This document shows, one piece after another, positions 24,193 through 32,278 of a stretch of DNA of 64,000 bases. The DNA is from Pseudomonas sp. B28(2017). GTDB taxonomy: Bacteria > Pseudomonadota > Gammaproteobacteria > Pseudomonadales > Pseudomonadaceae. How positions within the stretch are numbered: the stretch's first letter is position 1; each line of letters begins with the position of its first letter. The notes beneath the pieces are model-generated. The model saw nothing but the letters and a program-made list of their open reading frames with translations. It ran no database searches and had not been told where the DNA came from. The translations under genes were made by a program, and so were the position numbers. The stretch lies in contig NZ_NEJH01000012.1 in the NCBI RefSeq assembly GCF_002113025.1, positions 97,456 to 161,455 of the forward strand, read 5' to 3'.

Positions 24193-25061
24193 TTCAAACC
24201 GACAGACTGCCAATAAAGGTCGGTTATTTGACCACCCCAGAGCAACGCAATCCAGCCGGCAATGGCCAGATAGGGACCGAAAGGGATCGGCGTCGAGGTT
24301 TTTGCGTTGCGCCAGCGCAGCAATATCATCCCGATAATGGCACCCACCAGAGAGGACAGCAGGATGGTCAGCGGCAAAATCTGCCAGCCACCCCAGGCGC
24401 CCAGCATCGCCAGCAGCTTGAAATCACCGTAGCCCATGCCGTCCTTGCCCGTGATCAGCTTGAACACCCAGAACACCGCCCACAGCACGCTGTAGCCGGC
24501 TATTGCCCCCCAAAGCGCCTCGTGCAACGACACGAACAGGCCGAAACTGTTGACGATCAACCCCAGCCATATCAACGGAAGCACCAGCACGTCCGGCAAT
24601 ATCTGATGTTCGGCGTCGATCAGGCTCATCGCCAGCAACCCCCAACTCAGGATCAGCATCAGGCAGGCAGGCCAACCGAAGCCGAAGTGCCAGGCCACAA
24701 ACGCCGACAGCGCGCCACAGGCCAGTTCGATCAACGGATAGCGCGGGCTGATCGCTGCTGCGCAGGATGAACAGCGCCCGCGCAACAACACATAACTGAG
24801 CAGCGGAATGTTTTCCCAGGCGCGGATCCGGTGACCGCAATGCGGGCACTGGGAATGAGGCAGCAGCAGGTTGTAGGTCGGCACCGGCGTTTCGCCGGGC
24901 AGCCCGAGAATGTCATGGGCCTGCACACGCCACTCGCGTTCGAGCATTTTCGGCAGGCGCCAGATCACCACATTGAGGAAACTGCCGACCAGCAGGCCGG
25001 TGATTCCCGCGAGAAGGACAAAGGCCAGCGGATAGTGAATCAGGATTTCATTCAAGGGCAT
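24189..25061 (-). CDS. pilD: Prepilin peptidase / N-methyltransferase PilD
   Basis: An inner-membrane aspartic protease that cleaves and N-methylates prepilins and type II secretion pseudopilins. The 290 residues show the cytoplasmic zinc site (CPHCGHRI and CSSC near residues 70-100) and both catalytic aspartates (LIDAEHQILPD and GMGYGDFKLLAMLGAWGG). Around eight membrane helices are predicted. The gene is intact, and because it also serves type II secretion its survival does not by itself prove a working pilus. Confidence 0.96.
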   Translation of the reverse strand: MPLNEILIHYPLAFVLLAGITGLLVGSFLNVVIWRLPKMLEREWRVQAHDILGLPGETPVPTYNLLLPHSQCPHCGHRIRAWENIPLLSYVLLRGRCSSCAAAISPRYPLIELACGALSAFVAWHFGFGWPACLMLILSWGLLAMSLIDAEHQILPDVLVLPLIWLGLIVNSFGLFVSLHEALWGAIAGYSVLWAVFWVFKLITGKDGMGYGDFKLLAMLGAWGGWQILPLTILLSSLVGAIIGMILLRWRNAKTSTPIPFGPYLAIAGWIALLWGGQITDLYWQSVGLK

Positions 25062-25062
25062 G

Positions 25063-26280
25063 TCAGATCGCTGAGCCGAGTTGGAAGATGGGCAGGTACA
25101 TGGCAACTACCAGTCCACCGACGATAACACCCAGCACCACCATGATGAACGGCTCCATCAGGCTGGTGAGGTTATCGATCATGTTATCGACGTCGTTTTC
25201 GTAGAACTCCGCGACCTTGTCGAGCATATCGTCCAGGGCGCCGGACTCTTCGCCGATGGCGGTCATCTGTATGGCCATGTTCGGAAAGACGCCAGAGGTT
25301 CGCATGGCGAAATTCAATTGCATGCCGGTCGAAACGTCCTGCCGGATGCGCAACACAGCACGCTTGAACACGATATTGCCGGTCGCACCGGCCACTGACT
25401 CCAGGGCCTCCAGCAGTGGCACGCCGGCAGCGAAAGTAGTCGACAGTGTGCGGGCGAACCGGGCCACGGCGGACTTGTAAATCAATGTGCCTACCAGCGG
25501 CAGTTTCAGCAGCCAGGTGTCCATCCGGTCACGAAAGGCCGGGGATGTCCTGAGGGCGTGGCGCACACCGAAGGTCATTGCGATCACTGCGGCAAGGACC
25601 GTCCACCACCAGGCCTGCATGAATTGCGACAGGCCAATGACCATCACGGTGAAGGCCGGCAGTTCGGCGCCAAAGCCTTTGAACACCGACTCGAACTGCG
25701 GTACGACATTGACCAGCAGAATACCGGTGACAATCGCCGCGACGAACACCACCACCAGCGGGTAGGTCATGGCTTTCCTGATCCGGGCCTTGAGGCTTTC
25801 GCTTTTTTCCTTGTAGGTCGCGACCCGCTCCAAAAGGGTGTCGAGGGCACCGGCCTGTTCGCCGGCATCCACCAGGTTGCAATACAGTTCATCAAAGTAC
25901 CGGGGCTTCTTGCGCAGGGCGGTGGCGAAACTGTTGCCGGCCGCGACTTCCTGTTTCAGTTCGTCCACCAACTGGCGCATGGCCGGATTGTCGAAGCCTT
26001 CGCCGATGATGTCGAACGACTGTAACAAGGGCACGCCGGCCCTCATCATCGTCGCCATTTGCCGGGTGAACAGGGCAATATCCTGGGCCTTGATGCGCTT
26101 GCCCATGTTGAAAACCGAATGGTTTTTCTTGCGAATCTTGCCGGGATTGATGCCTTGCTTGCGCAGTTTCGCCTTGATCAGAGCCGGGTTTTGAGCGCTG
26201 AGCTCACCGGTTACCCTTGTGCCTTTGCGGTCGATGCCTTCCCATGCATACACGCTGATTTTCGCTGCCTTGACCGCCAT
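25063..26280 (-). CDS. pilC: Type IV pilus inner-membrane platform protein PilC
   Basis: A GspF-family protein of 405 residues with two T2SSF repeats: FTRQMATMMRAGVPLLQSFD in the first and FARTLSTTFAAGVPLLEALE in the second. Three membrane helices end the repeats, and the C-terminus is MEPFIMVVLGVIVGGLVVAM. It forms the rotor/platform between the pilin fibre and the PilB ATPase. The ATG at 26280 lies two bases after the stop of a tiny pilB remnant; the complete pilB expected upstream is missing. Confidence 0.95.
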   Translation of the reverse strand: MAVKAAKISVYAWEGIDRKGTRVTGELSAQNPALIKAKLRKQGINPGKIRKKNHSVFNMGKRIKAQDIALFTRQMATMMRAGVPLLQSFDIIGEGFDNPAMRQLVDELKQEVAAGNSFATALRKKPRYFDELYCNLVDAGEQAGALDTLLERVATYKEKSESLKARIRKAMTYPLVVVFVAAIVTGILLVNVVPQFESVFKGFGAELPAFTVMVIGLSQFMQAWWWTVLAAVIAMTFGVRHALRTSPAFRDRMDTWLLKLPLVGTLIYKSAVARFARTLSTTFAAGVPLLEALESVAGATGNIVFKRAVLRIRQDVSTGMQLNFAMRTSGVFPNMAIQMTAIGEESGALDDMLDKVAEFYENDVDNMIDNLTSLMEPFIMVVLGVIVGGLVVAMYLPIFQLGSAI

Positions 26281-26282
26281 GT

Positions 26283-26312
26283 TCAGTCCTGGGTAATCCG
26301 CTTGAGTTGCTC
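26283..26312 (-). pseudogene. pilB: Probable last codons of deleted pilB
   Basis: In the gap between pilC and pilA, the minus strand reads stop-EQLKRITQD-stop, ending two bases before the pilC ATG. The C-terminus of PilB ATPases as I know it is similar (about EEVNRVTKD), and pilB normally ends right before pilC. Only 227 bases separate pilC from pilA, so a ~1,700-base pilB cannot fit. The similarity covers nine residues only, so the remnant itself is tentative; the absence of pilB is certain. Confidence 0.45.
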
Positions 26313-26443
26313 TTATAGCCTAGTCAATCAACGGAGCCAAACCAGCAAGGGTGAGGTGACAAAAAACGTCAGATAGTGCTGATCCTGGTAGTAGGAAAGG
26401 GCTTTGCCGCCGCCACGGCCCCAGCCAACAGGGGGCTTTTGCC

Positions 26444-26461
26444 TTGGCACAGGCTGTGCTG
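26444..26461 (+). promoter_or_regulatory. Sigma-54 promoter of pilA
   Basis: TTGGCACAGGCTGTGCTG has the invariant GG (26446-26447) and GC (26458-26459) exactly 10 bases apart, with a perfect TGGCAC -24 box. The expected start is about 37 bases before the pilA ATG. This agrees with the known PilR/sigma-54 control of pilA. The box is embedded in a near-palindrome, CCTTGGCA ... TGCCAAGG. Confidence 0.78.
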
Positions 26462-26507
26462 CCAAGGGGCAGATCATGAGCTTTCGACTCATGCATGGAG
26501 CCTGTAT

Positions 26508-26921
26508 ATGAATCAAAAAGGTTTTACCCTGATCGAGTTGCTTGTCGTGGTGGCGATCATCGGGATCCTGGCAACACTGGGTCTGCCGATGTATTCCAAA
26601 TACCAGGCCCGGGCCAAAGTCACGGCGGCGCTGGCCGAGCTGACTGCGATGAAAGTGCCGTTCGAGGATGTGATCAATCAGGGGGATACCCCGACAATTG
26701 CCAACGTGGCGCCCGCCGGCGCGACTTCGACTACCCACTGCGCCCTGGCTGTGACGGCTTCGACTCCGGAGGGGGAGGGATCAATCGTTTGTACATTGCA
26801 GAATGCCCCGGGGACGGTCCTGGGCAAAACCGTCGTCCTGACACGGGACGAAGCCAAAGGCTGGTCATGTAAAAGCACCGTATCCCGGGATTACTTGCCC
26901 AAAGGGTGTTCCGCGACGTGA
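26508..26921 (+). CDS. pilA: Major type IV pilin PilA
   Basis: The 137-residue prepilin starts MNQKGFTLIELLVVVAIIGI, with a four-residue basic leader cut after Gly5 and Glu at +5. The N-terminal helix continues ATLGLPMYSKYQARAKVTAA. Four cysteines (THCALAV, IVCTL, WSCKS, KGCSAT) allow the C-terminal disulphide loop. It is divergent from pilC and is followed by a terminator, so it is monocistronic. The tRNA-Thr commonly found beside pilA in P. aeruginosa is absent. Confidence 0.9.
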   Translation: MNQKGFTLIELLVVVAIIGILATLGLPMYSKYQARAKVTAALAELTAMKVPFEDVINQGDTPTIANVAPAGATSTTHCALAVTASTPEGEGSIVCTLQNAPGTVLGKTVVLTRDEAKGWSCKSTVSRDYLPKGCSAT

Positions 26922-26936
26922 ATCGCTGAATCAATT

Positions 26937-26959
26937 TCCCGCCATTGCGGGGTTTTTTC
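26937..26959 (+). terminator. Terminator of pilA
   Basis: CCCGC-CATT-GCGGGG followed by TTTTTT, 16 bases after the pilA stop. Confidence 0.85.
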
Positions 26960-27139
26960 TGTTGGTCGGCCCGTCGTCAAAAGTTTCAGAGAAAGCGTAG
27001 AAATTCAGGATCTTAGGAACTTTCCATAAACCCGCAACTTGCACGCAGCATTTCGGCGTCTCGTGCATTTTGCATGGTTTCAAAATTCGTCTTACTTTAT
27101 AAATTGTTGATTTATAAGGATTTATTAACTATCTAAAAA

Positions 27140-27157
27140 TTGGCACAGCGTTCGCAA
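27140..27157 (+). promoter_or_regulatory. Candidate sigma-54 promoter of the BON-domain gene
   Basis: TTGGCACAGCGTTCGCAA has GG (27142-27143) and GC (27154-27155) exactly 10 bases apart and a perfect TGGCAC. The -12 box is TCGCA instead of TTGCA. It lies 65 bases before the ATG at 27222. The stretch before it (27060-27139) is unusually AT-rich, as enhancer and IHF regions often are. Confidence 0.6.
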
Positions 27158-27221
27158 CACCCTTGGTAACCCTGCCGACATGACACCCGGCAGATTTGTC
27201 AGAAAAACAGGAGTTACTCGT

Positions 27222-27578
27222 ATGAAGAAGTTCGCTATCGCTGCCGCTACTGCTACCGCGCTGACTCTGACCATGGCAAATGCGGCATTCGCCCAGACCA
27301 CTCAAGCCACCCAGGCTCCAATGACCCTGGCGGCGGGTGAAATGACCAAGGCTAAAGAAGCTACTTCCGATACCTGGATCACCACCAAAGTCAAAGCCGA
27401 CCTGATGACCGAAAAAGGCATTCCAGGTACCGACATCAAGGTTGAAACCAACAAGGGCGTGGTATCGCTGTCGTCGACCGCTGCCGTGACCGATTCGCAA
27501 AAAGACATGGCTGTGGCCATTGCCAAGAAAATCAAAGGCGTCAAGGCGGTCTCCGCTGACGGCCTCAAAACCGAATAA
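27222..27578 (+). CDS. BON domain-containing periplasmic protein
   Basis: A 118-residue secreted protein. The ATG at 27222, behind AGGAG, gives a signal peptide (MKKFAIAAATATALTLTMAN, cleavage near AAFA-QTT). A single BON domain covers roughly residues 50-116 (DTWITTKVKADLMTEKGIPG, VVSLSSTAAVTDSQKDMAVA, GVKAVSADGLKT). BON proteins such as OsmY attach to phospholipid membranes and are often induced by osmotic or envelope stress. It is monocistronic with its own candidate sigma-54 promoter and terminator. Confidence 0.87.
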   Translation: MKKFAIAAATATALTLTMANAAFAQTTQATQAPMTLAAGEMTKAKEATSDTWITTKVKADLMTEKGIPGTDIKVETNKGVVSLSSTAAVTDSQKDMAVAIAKKIKGVKAVSADGLKTE

Positions 27579-27685
27579 GGCAGGCTTCTCGCCTGGACCG
27601 GGAGAGGGCGCGACAGACGGGCCGAGTCATACGTCTGTTGCCGCCTGAGAGTTCATGCGAGCGGCCAAATGGATTTTGGCCACTA

Positions 27686-27719
27686 CAGGCCCCGCGCATT
27701 TTTGCCGGGGCCTGTTTTA
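27686..27719 (+). terminator. Terminator after the BON-domain gene
   Basis: CAGGCCCCG-CGCATTTTTGC-CGGGGCCTG followed by TTTTAT: a 9-bp GC stem about 107 bases after the stop. A smaller hairpin (GGCCAAATGGATTTTGGCC) lies just before it. Confidence 0.8.
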
Positions 27720-27757
27720 TTTGCAGTGGTGCCAATCAATTGTGGGGGCGTGCCTGA

Positions 27758-28054
27758 TTAATTGCCGCGTTTGCTGGTGATCTGCTTCAGCCGATTACCT
27801 TCGAATCGCAAGTATTGATACATGCCGCCATTCGGTCCGTAGGTCCATTCCTCGACCTGAAATTCCTCGCGCCGGTCTGCACTGCGCTTGTAACCCAGCA
27901 AGTCGCGACTGACCGGCTCACCGCATTTCTGGATAACCTCACTCGAACGATCACCGACGCTGATCAATTGGCTGCCACAGCGCAGGGTATCGGCTGCCCA
28001 GGCCTGACTGACGGCTAGCACCAGGATCAGGCCTGTCAGCAGCCGTCGAATCAT
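27758..28054 (-). CDS. DUF2845 domain-containing periplasmic protein
   Basis: A 98-residue secreted protein with the signal peptide MIRRLLTGLILVLAVSQAWA. The mature part has two cysteines and the family pattern LRCGSQLISVGDRSSEVIQK CGEP, then VEEWTYGPNGGMYQYLRFEG. The fold resembles the SmpA/BamE-like group and its role is unknown. The ATG at 28054 overlaps the stop of the DUF748 gene by one base; a GTG one codon earlier is also possible. Co-transcription with DUF748 is clear. Confidence 0.83.
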   Translation of the reverse strand: MIRRLLTGLILVLAVSQAWAADTLRCGSQLISVGDRSSEVIQKCGEPVSRDLLGYKRSADRREEFQVEEWTYGPNGGMYQYLRFEGNRLKQITSKRGN

Positions 28055-31011
28055 CACTCGGCATCCAGATGCATCGGTGTCACCACGCGGCCATCACTTT
28101 GTGCCTCGCCGAGATTGGCGTCGATGAAATACACCCGGTTATCTTCCAGCTGGGCCTTGTCGACCAGGTAATCCTTGATGCTGCTGGCGCGTTCCTGGCC
28201 CAGTTGACGCAACAGCACGTCGCTGGTGCTCCAGAATTTGATCACCTCGGCACGCATTTTCGCGGTGCGCTCTTCCTTGCCCAGGTCCTTCCATTCGGCT
28301 GGGGGCTGGGTTTTCAGGCGGGTGCGGTAGATACCTTCGAGCAACGGGCCTTTTTCCCCGTCCGGCACGTCCAGTAACGAAGCCTGGGCCGGGACCTTGT
28401 CGCCGCGGCGCTGGAGCATTTTGTAGTAGTTGTACTGATACTCACGTTCCAGGCGTTGTTCAGCGATCAATGGGCCATCACTGCTCTGGGCGGCGGTGCC
28501 TTCGATTTCCAGGCGCAGGGCCGGGCGTTCCTTGAGGGCCTTGGACAGTTTGTCCAAAGCGCCTTCGGCGTCCTTGCTCAGGTCGCTGGAACCCGCTGCG
28601 AACGACACACTGCCCAGATCTTCCGCGCCCCCACCGTTGACCAGCCCGCCAATGAGCTTGAACGGTGCGGCCGCGGCTTTGACGATCAGGTTGCGCAGGG
28701 TCTGCCAGATGATCGGCATGACACTGAACTGGGGGTTGTTCAGGTCGCCGCTCACCGGCAGTTCGATGGAGATCTTGCCGTCGACGTCCTTGAGCAAGGC
28801 AATGGCCAGTTTCAGCGGCAGGCTCACGGCATCCGGGCTGTCGACTTTCTCACCCAGTTGCAGTTGTTCGACCACCACTTTGTTTTCAGCTTTGAGCTGG
28901 CCCTTGGTGATCTGGTAGTGCAGGTCGAGATTGAGCCGGCCCTTGCGGATACGGTAGCCGGCGAACTTGCCGGAGTAGGGCGTCAGCGTGGTCAGTTCCA
29001 CGCGTTTGAAGCTGGTGGCGATGTCAAGGCTGGCCATCGGGTCGAACGGATTGACGGCGCCCTTGATGGTCACCGGCGCGTAGCGATCAACCTTGCCCTT
29101 GACGTCGACACCGGCCGGTTTCGGCTGGCGGCTGTCGATGGTGCCGATCTGCCCGTTGAGTTGTTGGATGGCGGTGGCGAAGTTCGGGGTCAGGCTGAAG
29201 TCGGCGAAGTTGGCCGAGCCATCATTGATGAAAATGCCGCCGATGTGGATGCCCAACGGTTTTTCGTTGCTGGCCGGTTTGTTCGCTGCCGGTTTAGCCC
29301 CGGAGTCCGGCGGTTGCGGAATCAGCAGATCATCGATGTTGGTAGTGCGATCATCGTTGATCATGAAACGCGCATAGGGCTGGAACAGGTTGATTCTGTC
29401 GATCGACAGGTTGTCCCCGTGCTGATAGTTCAGGCCTTCGACAACGACCTGTTGCCACTTGACGAAATCGCGGGTTTTCAGGGTGTCCAGGGTATGCAAT
29501 TGATCGACCTGGGCGCGGCCGGTAACGCCGAAGGCCAGGGGGTCGGTGCTTTTCAGGTTGACTGCCAGATCGCTGCCGAGCATGCCGCTGCGCAGTTCCA
29601 GGCGAATGAATGGCGTGATGTAGGACTGGGCAACCCGCAGGTCGATGTCCCTGGTCTGTACCTTCAGTTGGGCGCTGACCGGGGCCAGATTGACCTCGCC
29701 GTCAGCCATGATCTTGCCTTGCTTGCCCACGCCGGTATCGAGCTTGAGGGTAAAGGGCGAGCCGTTGAGGCTGTCGAAGTTTTGCAGGTCGAGGTTCAGC
29801 GGGCTCAGGTCCAGGGCGACGGCGGGTTGTGCCTTGCGGTCAGCCAGATGCACCCGGTAATCGCGCAACTGCACATCCTTGAGCAGCACCTGCCAGGGTT
29901 TGTCTGGCGCAGCCGGTTTGGGTTCAGGCGAGTCTGCCGCCGCCGGAGTGCTGGCCGGTTCGGCATCCGCCTTGGCTTTGGCGGTGGGTTTTGACGGCTG
30001 GCTGGCGAACAGCTTCTGCCAGTCGAGTTGGCCGTCCGATTCCAGCGCGGCCCAGGTTTCCAGTTTGTTGCTGCGGATCTTGCCGACCACCACTTGCTGC
30101 CTGGCCAGGTCCACGGTGGTTTCGCTGACGTCCAGGCGTTCAAGTTTTACCAGCGGTCGTCCGTCCGGGGCCTTGATCGCGAAGGGTGCGATGTTGACCG
30201 CTACATTGCTCAACAGCAGCTCGGTTTCCTTGGCCAGGTTGAGCTTGTAGTCGGTGCTGATACTCATGATGCCGCTTTCGAGGTCCAGTGGCACGGCATC
30301 GCGCACATAGGGCCAGAAGGATTTCATCTTGCCATCGGTGATTTTCAGCTTACCTTCGGAGGTGATCGGGATCAGGCTGAAGTTACCCGTCCAATCGATC
30401 TGTCCACCGTTTGGGCCGACAGCCACCAAGGTCATGTCGGCGCTGTCTTCGGGCAAGGTGCTGAGGTTGTTCAGCTCGAAATCGAGCGAGTCGTAGAGAA
30501 ACTCGATGGGTTCGCTGGGGCGGGCATCTTCAAAATGCACGGCGCCGCCCGCCAGTTTGATGCGCTCGATGCGCAGCGGAAACGGCTTGGCATTCGGGTC
30601 GGCCGGTGTGGGTTCGCTCGCTGGCAGTTTGAACAGCCCAAGCAGATTGAGTTTGCCGTCCTTGCTGAACAGGATTTCGGTCTTGGGCTTGTCCAGTTCG
30701 ACATCGGACAGGTGCACGGCCTTGGTCCACAGACTGTCGAATTGCAGATTGGCGTACAGGCGCTCGAAACCGACCTGCTCCTTGCCGGGCTCGCCGATAT
30801 TCAAGCCCCAAAGGGTCAGTTCAAGGCTGAACGGATTGAATTCGATCCGCTGAATTGTGGCGGGGGTGGTGGCGTAGTTGGCCAGTTGCTGGTTGGCAAC
30901 GCGCAACGCGATCCCCGGTAAAATCAGAAAGCCCAGCAAGCTGTAGAGGGCCAGAGCAGTCAACAAGGCGCCGATGGCGCGAATCAATCCTTTGTACATG
31001 TGCGGCTTCAT
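28054..31011 (-). CDS. DUF748 (AsmA-like) inner-membrane/periplasmic protein with OmpA-like tail
   Basis: A large protein of 985 residues. One N-terminal membrane helix (about residues 8-30, IRAIGALLTALALYSLLGFL) is followed by a long periplasmic beta-rich region of AsmA/DUF748 type (for example TPATIQRIEFNPFSLELTLW). The Ala/Pro/Lys-rich linkers lie around residues 340-375. Near residue 800 an OmpA-like stretch (SVSFAAGSSDLSKDAEGALD) suggests peptidoglycan contact. AsmA-like proteins are thought to carry phospholipids between membranes. Function here is inferred from fold only. ATG 31011 and ATG 30999 are both possible starts. Confidence 0.8.
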   Translation of the reverse strand: MKPHMYKGLIRAIGALLTALALYSLLGFLILPGIALRVANQQLANYATTPATIQRIEFNPFSLELTLWGLNIGEPGKEQVGFERLYANLQFDSLWTKAVHLSDVELDKPKTEILFSKDGKLNLLGLFKLPASEPTPADPNAKPFPLRIERIKLAGGAVHFEDARPSEPIEFLYDSLDFELNNLSTLPEDSADMTLVAVGPNGGQIDWTGNFSLIPITSEGKLKITDGKMKSFWPYVRDAVPLDLESGIMSISTDYKLNLAKETELLLSNVAVNIAPFAIKAPDGRPLVKLERLDVSETTVDLARQQVVVGKIRSNKLETWAALESDGQLDWQKLFASQPSKPTAKAKADAEPASTPAAADSPEPKPAAPDKPWQVLLKDVQLRDYRVHLADRKAQPAVALDLSPLNLDLQNFDSLNGSPFTLKLDTGVGKQGKIMADGEVNLAPVSAQLKVQTRDIDLRVAQSYITPFIRLELRSGMLGSDLAVNLKSTDPLAFGVTGRAQVDQLHTLDTLKTRDFVKWQQVVVEGLNYQHGDNLSIDRINLFQPYARFMINDDRTTNIDDLLIPQPPDSGAKPAANKPASNEKPLGIHIGGIFINDGSANFADFSLTPNFATAIQQLNGQIGTIDSRQPKPAGVDVKGKVDRYAPVTIKGAVNPFDPMASLDIATSFKRVELTTLTPYSGKFAGYRIRKGRLNLDLHYQITKGQLKAENKVVVEQLQLGEKVDSPDAVSLPLKLAIALLKDVDGKISIELPVSGDLNNPQFSVMPIIWQTLRNLIVKAAAAPFKLIGGLVNGGGAEDLGSVSFAAGSSDLSKDAEGALDKLSKALKERPALRLEIEGTAAQSSDGPLIAEQRLEREYQYNYYKMLQRRGDKVPAQASLLDVPDGEKGPLLEGIYRTRLKTQPPAEWKDLGKEERTAKMRAEVIKFWSTSDVLLRQLGQERASSIKDYLVDKAQLEDNRVYFIDANLGEAQSDGRVVTPMHLDAE

Positions 31012-31104
31012 CTGTCTGGATCGGAGTGCGTTGGAGTATGGCACGCGTTTCCGGTTCCGAAGTGATCGGCCTGTTGAGGAAATTCAAGATTTCTCCCACA
31101 GCGC

Positions 31105-32121
31105 TCAGAGCTGCAGAATCAGGGTTTTCAGCGGTGGTTGCTGATCCATCGACGGGAAGTCGGCGCCTGGCTTCATCACGGTCCACTCACGCACCGGCCG
31201 CCCGGCCTTCTCTGCACAACGCAAAACCTGCTCGCGCCAGTCGTCCATGCTGACTTTCGCCAGGTTGTTGCAGCAGATCAGCACGCCGTTGTCGGCGGTG
31301 GTCAGCAGGGCCGGTTTGAGCAGGCTCTGGTAGTCGCGCAGCAGATCGACGGTGCCGAATGCGCTCTTGGCCCAGGCCGGCGGGTCCAGCAGCACCAAAT
31401 CGTACTGGCGCTGTTCCAGACGCTGATAGCTTGGCAGTTTTTGCCCGCGGCGCTGGCTGATCGGCAGGCCGGCCAGCTGACGAATGGCCGGGAAGTAGTC
31501 GGACTGGATAAACTCCATGGTCGGCAACTGCGGGTTGAGTTGGCCGTTCTCCCGACCGACCGCCAGGTTGCCTTCGGCGAAGTCCAGGTTGCATACCTCG
31601 CGCGCGCCGCCGGCGGCGGCACTGAGGCCGACACCACAGGTGTAGGCGAACAGGTTCAGTACGCTTTTGTTTTTACTGTGATCCTTGACCCAGCCACGGG
31701 TGTTGCGCAAATCGAGGAACAGCAGCGGGTCTTGTCCGGCATGGCGGCCACGCACCCGATAGTTCAGGCCCCATTCGTGGCCAACCAGGTCTTGCAGGGC
31801 GGCGTCGTCGGCGCGGTAGACAGTGTCTTCGCGATCGATACGCGAGTTGCCACGGGAGCGGTCGTTGTAGACCAGCAGGGTGGCAAAACCCAGGTGTTGA
31901 TTGATCGCTTCGTGCAGTTGAAGCAGCGTCTCGCGCTCCAGCGGCTGGTGGAAGCTTTGCACCAGCAATTGCGGGCCGTAGCGGTCGATGGTCAGGCCAC
32001 CGGCGCCTTCCTGGCTGCCATGGAACAGGCGATAGCAATCGGTACCTTGCTGGTGCAGTTCGGCGAGCAGGTCCTGGCGTTGATCGAGGGCGGCGCGCAG
32101 CGCCTGATTCAAGGAAGACAT
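31105..32121 (-). CDS. Class I SAM-dependent methyltransferase, RlmI-like (COG1092)
   Basis: The 338 residues from ATG 32121 (MSSLNQALRAALDQRQDLLA). An N-terminal region (GGLTIDRYGPQLLVQSFHQP) resembles the PUA/EEHEE part of the RlmI/RlmKL group. The SAM site is VLNLFAYTCGVGLSAAAGGA, and the catalytic-loop motif is LVLLDPPAWAKSAFG. The family methylates cytosines of 23S rRNA, but the exact target cannot be told from the sequence. A REPIN lies upstream, so it probably has its own promoter. Confidence 0.82.
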   Translation of the reverse strand: MSSLNQALRAALDQRQDLLAELHQQGTDCYRLFHGSQEGAGGLTIDRYGPQLLVQSFHQPLERETLLQLHEAINQHLGFATLLVYNDRSRGNSRIDREDTVYRADDAALQDLVGHEWGLNYRVRGRHAGQDPLLFLDLRNTRGWVKDHSKNKSVLNLFAYTCGVGLSAAAGGAREVCNLDFAEGNLAVGRENGQLNPQLPTMEFIQSDYFPAIRQLAGLPISQRRGQKLPSYQRLEQRQYDLVLLDPPAWAKSAFGTVDLLRDYQSLLKPALLTTADNGVLICCNNLAKVSMDDWREQVLRCAEKAGRPVREWTVMKPGADFPSMDQQPPLKTLILQL

Positions 32122-32180
32122 GCTGGGCGCCTTGCAGGAGGGAATTGGGCGCGGGAGTTTAACAGCTTGGAGCATAACCT

Positions 32181-32278
32181 GGAGCGGGCTCGCTCGCGAT
32201 GGTCGACAACGATAACGCGTGCTGTCTGAATGATCGTGTGTTCCAGGAGTTTTTCGCGAGCAAGCTCGCTCCTACAGG
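32181..32278. repeat. REPIN overlapping the 3' end of the MpaB-family gene
   Basis: The left arm GGAGCGGGCTCGCTCGCGAT (from 32181) and the right arm CGAGCAAGCTCGCTCCTACA (32256-32275) form an inverted pair, like the copy at 143-244. The right arm covers the stop codon of the minus-strand gene ending at 32272. Confidence 0.85.

Noticed and set aside
26922..27060. tRNA-Thr or integration site behind pilA, as in P. aeruginosa
   Set aside because: No cloverleaf, no GTTCGA T loop and no CCA end in this stretch.
28456..29994. 512-codon open frame antisense to the DUF748 gene
   Set aside because: Shadow of the DUF748 codon pattern; no start signal or family motif.
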